Notes under the pieces: model-generated | Told to the model about the DNA's origin: nothing | Databases searched by the model: none | The model's input: only the letters and a program-made list of their open reading frames with translations | Position numbers and translations under genes: made by a program | NCBI GenBank assembly: GCA_030266525.1 | Contig: JAJDIC010000007.1 | Coordinates: 1 to 47,470, forward strand | Source: Desulfovibrio sp. OttesenSCG-928-G15 | GTDB taxonomy: Bacteria; Desulfobacterota; Desulfovibrionia; Desulfovibrionales; Desulfovibrionaceae | Reading direction: 5' to 3' | Length of the DNA stretch: 47,470 nucleotides | Shown: in pieces, positions 42,981 to 47,470 of the stretch | How positions within the stretch are numbered: the stretch's first letter is position 1 | Layout of the letters: every line of letters starts with the position of its first letter

Positions 42981-45914
42981 CTACAGCTTTTTAAACACTA
43001 CAAGTTCACAATCGTTTGGTTGTTCTCTATAAGAGGAATTTGGACGATAGTAGATGCTTGGGTTACCGTTGCCTCGGGCATAATCAAAATGCGTTAATGG
43101 AGATGGATTCATCGCTATGAGGCCATGCTCTTGCGCTAAGTCTTGCCACCAAGAAAGCGGTTCGATAGTTTGGTGCAAAGGCTTGCCATCATCTGTAAAG
43201 CCCCCGTCTATTTGAGAAATCGAACAAGCGAAAATACTGTCGGCATGCATATGCGTACTCAGGTTGGTAAAGAGAATGTGCAGGCTTTCCCTGGTAAGAT
43301 GTTCCAAAACTTCCCAGGCTGATATAACATCGAATTGATACGCCGAAGAACCATCACGAGTAAGTAAGAACGGTTTGCCGATATCGCAAGTAAAGAGACT
43401 CTCTTTAAGAAGGCGCCATTCTGCGCGTTGTTGGAGAAGTGAAATATCACTACCCTCTAACCCGACACCAATATGTCCCCGCAATATGGCATCCCAGACC
43501 ATCCCCCCGGCAGAGCAACCGAGATCAAGGAACGAAAGCATTTTTTTGTCTGGAAACAATTGCTCGCAGGCCCGAACAAAGCGGGGATGCCGAGTATGAT
43601 CATTCAGTGTTCCTATAGGATGAATATGATCAGGGCTGTCATACGCTACCGGGTAGTCAGTAATGCATGAGAACCCTTGTTGCTTGTTAAAATCAATACG
43701 CTCTTTCAAGGCAACAAGAATATCTCGTTGCACCCAGTCAATATGTGTATGAACTTCCATAAAAGCGTCCTGAGACATAACACTGGAACGCTCGTTTGCA
43801 GAATTCTGTGTATGCTGAAGCGCAGTTATCATGCTTTCGACGTGGCCGGTACGTTCCAGTAAGATTTGTTGCATTTGCTGGTATAGCTCAATAAACTTTC
43901 TATCAAGCCCTTGCACATTGTTATCAAGCTCTTGCATAGCACCGGACAGTCGTCCAACATCGCCCCGGAGCTCTCTTATTGGCTGGCTGACCTTGTTCAG
44001 CTTTTTGTCAACTTTTTTGCTGACGTACCTTCGCACATCTTTTAGCCCTTTTATTTTTATTCCCGCCGCATTGAGCTTTTGGAACCAGATAACTTCCAGA
44101 TGGTTCGCTATAATTCTGACAATTCTCCTGATTTTCCGGAAAGCCCAACTTCTACGCGGCTTGGGCTTCTTTTCTGGTAACGGAAGAGTCAAGACCGGCT
44201 GTTCCTTGGCCTGCATTTTGGCCTCTTCTATTGGCCCGTACTCGCGTTCAAGAATTTCTTGATCGTAATACCCCTTTTCTTTATTTGCCTTATACAGCAT
44301 TCCAATAAATTGGCTTTTTTGCTTTTTGGCTTCCTTTTTTAATGTCTCCGGCAGCTTGCGAATGACATCGATACGCCGGGAAAACAGAAGCAATTCATCA
44401 ATAGAGGGAATTACACCAAGATTGTTCTCTATCTGCATACGCATTACAGACAAGTGGGATTGCTGCACTTTGTGGCTGAAATTAAGAGTTGCATTGGTCC
44501 CGGAGGAGCGATATCTAACAAGAATCTTAGGAATGTTTGCCAGCGTCAGATGGGCTGCGGCACGCGCCCACAAATCGTAATCTTCCGTAAAGGCGCTCGG
44601 ATCGTAGCGCAGGCTATGCTTATCCAGAAGTGACTTACGCATCATGACCGTGGGATGGTACAATTGCGTTTCCGTCAACAAGCGTACTTTTATTGATTCA
44701 TGGTCAAGGCTTACCTTGTCCCAGACATCAAAGCACTTATCAAAGCATTTTACATAGGTACCTGAAATACCAATATCCGGATTGGCATCCATAAAATCGA
44801 CCTGTACTTGCAAACGTTCCGGTACCGAGTAGTCATCGTCATCCATGCGGGCAATATACTCGCCTCTGGCGTTTTCGAGGCCTACATTCAGAGATGCCGC
44901 AAAGCCTAACCGTGTTGTATTTTTAATAATGATAATTCTGTTGTCAGCAAAGCTTTTGAGAATACGCTCAATATCCTCTTGGTACGGACTATATTCGATC
45001 ACTACCAAAAGTTCGAACTCGCTCAATGTTTGATTGAGCATGGACATAACCGATTCTTCAAGGAATTGGGTCCTTTCGTACACCGACATTAAAACAGTAA
45101 CTCTTGGCGTTTGCCCCTGACACTCTTTCTCTACAATTTTCTGCCAGAGTAAATTGTTTTCCGTCCATTCTGGGAATGCAAAGTCGCGCTCCATACTATT
45201 CCAAAACTTAAGAGGCCCATACGAATGGACGAGCTCAGCGCAAGCAAAAGACTTTCTGTCGGGGTGGCAGTGATACCGGAGTATGTCAATAAGTTCCAGG
45301 TCAATGGAAAATTCTTGAATAAGCAGATTTAAAATACCTTGATCCGGCCATTTAAGCGACTCTGCAAATTCCTCTGTTTTCTGATAACACCAATCCTTAA
45401 ATTTCTGATATCCGGGAAGGATATCCTTAAAGACCAGCACTCCGGAATTATATAAGTCATCGTACATGGAATAGCCGGGAATCGGCTCGTAAAAGTTACA
45501 GAAATTGAGCATACCGCAATCATTCTTTGTGCATGCAAACCCGGTTTTATCCCCATATTCAAGTAGACCAGAAATATCTTTTTGAATCAAAATATCAATG
45601 TCAAGCCAGATGACCTTTATGTACGAGTCGAGTAAAGAAAAGCATTCATACCGTGAAAAGGCTAGCGTACTATACGCCTCAATCGCCTCGTCAACAATTT
45701 TATCGCGCACCTCAAGGGTATAATTGATAAAGATAAGCGGCAAGCCAATACTACGCAACAGACGCTGTTTATCTTCTCCTATGCCATCATGGTAAATAAT
45801 GATATCATCAGCAATACTTGGAGAATACTTATGTAAACTAATCAATACGTTGGCAAGCTGCGACACGTAATTCGATGTTGCTCCAAGAACGATAGCTACA
45901 TTTTTTTTAGACAT
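42981..45914 (-). CDS. Multifunctional GT8-GT2 glycosyltransferase with coiled coil and methyltransferase
   Basis: One 977-residue polypeptide with at least three catalytic modules. Residues about 1-250: a GT8-like glycosyltransferase with donor-binding DID (D105, D107), YNSGVLVF at 155-162 and a later DQGILN. Residues about 268-500: GT2-type transferase with VTVLMSVYERTQFLEESV, RMDDDDYSVPERL (aspartates 358-361) and EDYDLW (444-449). Residues about 560-740: helical linker with basic stretch and heptad-like coiled coil. Residues about 790-977: class I SAM methyltransferase with FLDLGCSAGG (795-804) and DVISAWEVLEHL. Such modular enzymes occur in surface-glycan synthesis, where a methyl cap ends the chain; the acceptor is unknown and could be flagellin or capsule. 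The gene is visibly A/T-richer than its neighbours, suggesting transfer. AAAGAGAAT precedes ATG 45914. Confidence 0.85.
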   Translation of the reverse strand: MSKKNVAIVLGATSNYVSQLANVLISLHKYSPSIADDIIIYHDGIGEDKQRLLRSIGLPLIFINYTLEVRDKIVDEAIEAYSTLAFSRYECFSLLDSYIKVIWLDIDILIQKDISGLLEYGDKTGFACTKNDCGMLNFCNFYEPIPGYSMYDDLYNSGVLVFKDILPGYQKFKDWCYQKTEEFAESLKWPDQGILNLLIQEFSIDLELIDILRYHCHPDRKSFACAELVHSYGPLKFWNSMERDFAFPEWTENNLLWQKIVEKECQGQTPRVTVLMSVYERTQFLEESVMSMLNQTLSEFELLVVIEYSPYQEDIERILKSFADNRIIIIKNTTRLGFAASLNVGLENARGEYIARMDDDDYSVPERLQVQVDFMDANPDIGISGTYVKCFDKCFDVWDKVSLDHESIKVRLLTETQLYHPTVMMRKSLLDKHSLRYDPSAFTEDYDLWARAAAHLTLANIPKILVRYRSSGTNATLNFSHKVQQSHLSVMRMQIENNLGVIPSIDELLLFSRRIDVIRKLPETLKKEAKKQKSQFIGMLYKANKEKGYYDQEILEREYGPIEEAKMQAKEQPVLTLPLPEKKPKPRRSWAFRKIRRIVRIIANHLEVIWFQKLNAAGIKIKGLKDVRRYVSKKVDKKLNKVSQPIRELRGDVGRLSGAMQELDNNVQGLDRKFIELYQQMQQILLERTGHVESMITALQHTQNSANERSSVMSQDAFMEVHTHIDWVQRDILVALKERIDFNKQQGFSCITDYPVAYDSPDHIHPIGTLNDHTRHPRFVRACEQLFPDKKMLSFLDLGCSAGGMVWDAILRGHIGVGLEGSDISLLQQRAEWRLLKESLFTCDIGKPFLLTRDGSSAYQFDVISAWEVLEHLTRESLHILFTNLSTHMHADSIFACSISQIDGGFTDDGKPLHQTIEPLSWWQDLAQEHGLIAMNPSPLTHFDYARGNGNPSIYYRPNSSYREQPNDCELVVFKKL

Positions 45915-46191
45915 ACAGAATTCTCTTTAAGAATTTTAAATAATAAAAGTGATATTTCTTGCGCTTGCCTTGGCCGATTGGCCTGCTAGCTCCACTGGCC
46001 CTGTCAGCAAACCCATCCGACTAGGAGGAAAAATCATCTGACAAAAGCGCTCGGAACCATTCTCTCTGGCCCCTAAACTTGTCTGGGTAAGCCACTGGCA
46101 TTATGGGGCATCTTGCCGAACACATCATATTCTAAAGCGAGGCAATAGCGGCCTAGGTATTTTAAAGTATAATTCCTTATTTTTTTTTTGA

Positions 46192-46220
46192 TTAATAGTG
46201 CTAGCAAGAAAACATGTCAA
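46192..46220 (-). promoter_or_regulatory. Near-consensus sigma-70 promoter facing the glycosyltransferase gene
   Basis: On the minus strand TTGACA (46215-46220) and TATTAA (46192-46197) are spaced by exactly 17 bases. The start codon is about 280 bases downstream, giving a leader of about 270 bases. The promoter lies just past the IS4-like remnant, so the IS may have brought it. Confidence 0.5.
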
Positions 46221-46243
46221 CCCAATGTTGCCCGGCTAACCAG

Positions 46244-46516
46244 TCATTGCCAATAGACTGAGACAGTAGTTATTTCCATTTTTCTTCTTTCGTGGATTCC
46301 GTGTTCGTCCAAGGATTCTTTGTCGAAGAGATTCAGGCAAACGAGTTGGAAAATTTGCTGCACCGAGATTCCCAATTTACTCAGGGATTTTTGCTAGGCC
46401 ATGAGCAAGTATATGGTAAGGGCTGTATAGATTTGGAAGATTACAGGATAACGTACAGAAAGTTTCGCACATTTGAAAAATTGAAGCAGCCTGCCAAGTT
46501 GGTTAGGTTTTGGTGA
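46244..46516 (-). pseudogene. IS4-like transposase remnant (C-terminal end)
   Basis: Translated on the minus strand from 46516, the sequence reads GRLLQFFKCAKLSVRYPVI and IYTALTIYLLMA, followed by a stop (TAG at 46394-46396), then QKSLSKLGISVQQIFQLVC and NLFDKESLDE. This resembles the helical C-terminus of IS4-family transposases (typical IYTALI-YLLL and NLF-L segments). The N-terminal catalytic part is missing and an in-frame stop is present, so it is dead. Its upstream end runs into the IS256-type element, which may have truncated it. Recognition is by remembered pattern only. Confidence 0.5.
46453..46469. repeat. 17-bp element, inverted match to 42866-42882
   Basis: The reverse complement of this stretch is identical over 17 bases to 42866-42882. 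It lies inside the IS4-like remnant. Confidence 0.4.
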
Positions 46517-46554
46517 ACCACCATCAAAACTTTAACAACGAGGAAGGCTACGCG

Positions 46555-47470
46555 ATGAAGGCTACCAAGGAGTTCGGCAAAAAGAAAGTCCCTGTTATCG
46601 AGGTTGATGAGCAACAATTACGGGCGCATGTTTCCGAAGTCGTGCGCGAGAGTGTGGAAGAGACTCTCAACGGCTTGCTGGATGCTGAGGCAGATGCTCT
46701 TTGCAAAGCCAGACGCTATGAGCGCAACTCCGTACGGGCCAGCACCAGGGCTGGATATTACGACCGCAGCTTTCAGACTACAGCTGGTACAGTGCAGCTC
46801 AAAATGCCAAAATTGCGACATGTGCCGTTTGAGACTGCGATTATCGAACGCTACCGCCGCCGTGAAAGTTCTGTCGAAGAGGCGATGGTTGAAATGTATC
46901 TGGCCGGAGTCTCTGTGCGTCGAGTGGAGGATATTACCGAGGCACTGTGGGGCAGCAGGGTAAGTCCGAGTACTATCAGCGACTTGAACCAAAAGATTTT
47001 TGAACGTGTGGAGGTTTGGCGCAACCGGCCTCTTGAACGAGAATACCCATATGTATTCCTCGACGGCATCTGGCTCAAACGCTCCTGGGCCGGTGAGGTG
47101 CAATCCGTGTCCGTGCTGGTTGCTATTGGCGTAAGCCTTGACGGGTACCGCGAAGTTTTGGGTGTAGCCGAAGGCTCCCGAGAAGATAGCGAAAGCTGGC
47201 GTTCCTTTTTGCGTTACCCGCGCGGCAAGGCGAAGGAAGTGGCTCTGATGCTCAAGGCAATTCACGCCCAGGAGGACAAGGAGGCAGCCCGGCAGAAGGC
47301 AACAGAGGTAGTGAAAAAGCTTCAGGCGTTGCGCCTTGATAAGGCGGCCAAGATTCTGGAGACAGGGTGCGACGAAACCCTTTCATATTACTCGTTTCCA
47401 GCAACACATTGGCGACATATCAGGACGAATAACCCACTTGAGCGCCTGAACCGGGAAATCCGCCGTCGAA
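46555..47470 (+). pseudogene. IS256-family (mutator-type) transposase, internally deleted, runs off the window
   Basis: Transposase of the IS256/mutator group; the reading frame is open from ATG 46555 to the window end, with no stop seen. Visible: VRASTRAGYYDRSFQTTAGTVQL, RRVEDITEALWG, then YVFLDGIWLK with the first catalytic Asp170, and late NNPLERLNREIRRR with the catalytic glutamate E296. Between LRY(221) and PRGKAKEVALML the normal family has a segment with the second catalytic aspartate (SDK-type motif) and QRC-VH; it is missing here. The deletion keeps the frame and removes about 50-60 residues, so the enzyme is predicted inactive. Confidence 0.75.

Larger units (their letters stand above)
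45915..46554. other. A/T-rich region upstream of the glycosyltransferase, with IS remnants
   Basis: About 640 bases containing the glycosyltransferase promoter (46192-46220), an IS4-like transposase remnant (46244-46516) and the left side of an IS256-type element. 45915-46190 shows nothing I can identify. A ten-base T-run precedes the promoter's -10. Confidence 0.6.

Noticed and set aside
46292..46516. A plus-strand open frame (74 residues) upstream of the IS256-type transposase
   Set aside because: The opposite strand gives a better match, to the C-terminus of IS4-family transposases, so this frame is a shadow.
1..47470. CRISPR arrays, rRNA and tRNA genes
   Set aside because: I found no regularly spaced direct repeats with unique spacers, and no rRNA or tRNA signature; the tandem repeats seen are inside flgD and the flavoprotein gene.

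Overview
The window most resembles a member of the Desulfovibrionaceae (a Gram-negative, flagellated, GC-rich bacterium). This is inferred from the overall gene set, the outer-membrane autotransporter, the flagellar hook block and general sequence style; no 16S or other taxonomic marker is present. Most genes have strong AAGGAG/GGAGG ribosome sites. From about 9 kb on, most genes lie on the minus strand.

Layout. 1-384 is non-coding and holds palindromes and a pyrimidine-rich quasi-repeat. 385-3003 is clpB. 3189-3545 is a small orphan PAAR-like (DUF4280) protein. 3849-11555 is a 2568-residue autotransporter combining Chlamydia Pmp-like FxxN/GGA(I/L) repeats with autotransporter-associated beta-strand repeats. 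11759-12760 is a CbpA/type-II DnaJ, and 12929-14032 a CE4 polysaccharide deacetylase. Glucokinase and an upstream lipoprotein (14107-16099) form a two-gene unit. After an A/T-rich gap comes a soluble hybrid histidine kinase (16741-19488). Then follow uracil phosphoribosyltransferase, a large TPR lipoprotein and the hook genes fliK-flgD-flgE, the last preceded by a sigma-54-like promoter. Next are a nitronate-monooxygenase-like flavoprotein with an unusual coiled-coil tail, addB and addA, an ATP-type 6-phosphofructokinase, a polytopic membrane protein and a small unknown protein. On the plus strand are an orphan HlyD-type membrane fusion protein, a WRN/RNase D-like exonuclease and a TabA/YhcH protein. 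The window ends with an A/T-richer island: one 977-residue protein joining two glycosyltransferase domains, a coiled coil and a methyltransferase, then transposase remnants (IS4-like and IS256-like).

How genes work together. clpB and cbpA are proteostasis genes and share a similar upstream promoter-like element. fliK, flgD and flgE build the flagellar hook. addA and addB would form a helicase-nuclease for double-strand break repair. As the sequence stands, both are broken by one extra C in a C-homopolymer (C7 in addA, C8 in addB). This could be phase variation, pseudogenisation or base-call error. glk and pfk are both glycolytic but are not adjacent.

Most unusual items: the paired homopolymer frameshifts in addA and addB, the trifunctional glycosyltransferase-methyltransferase in an IS-bounded island, the orphan PAAR-like gene beside the giant autotransporter, the 11-residue-repeat tail on the flavoprotein, and the 18-bp in-frame repeat array in flgD. 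I see no CRISPR array, rRNA or tRNA.
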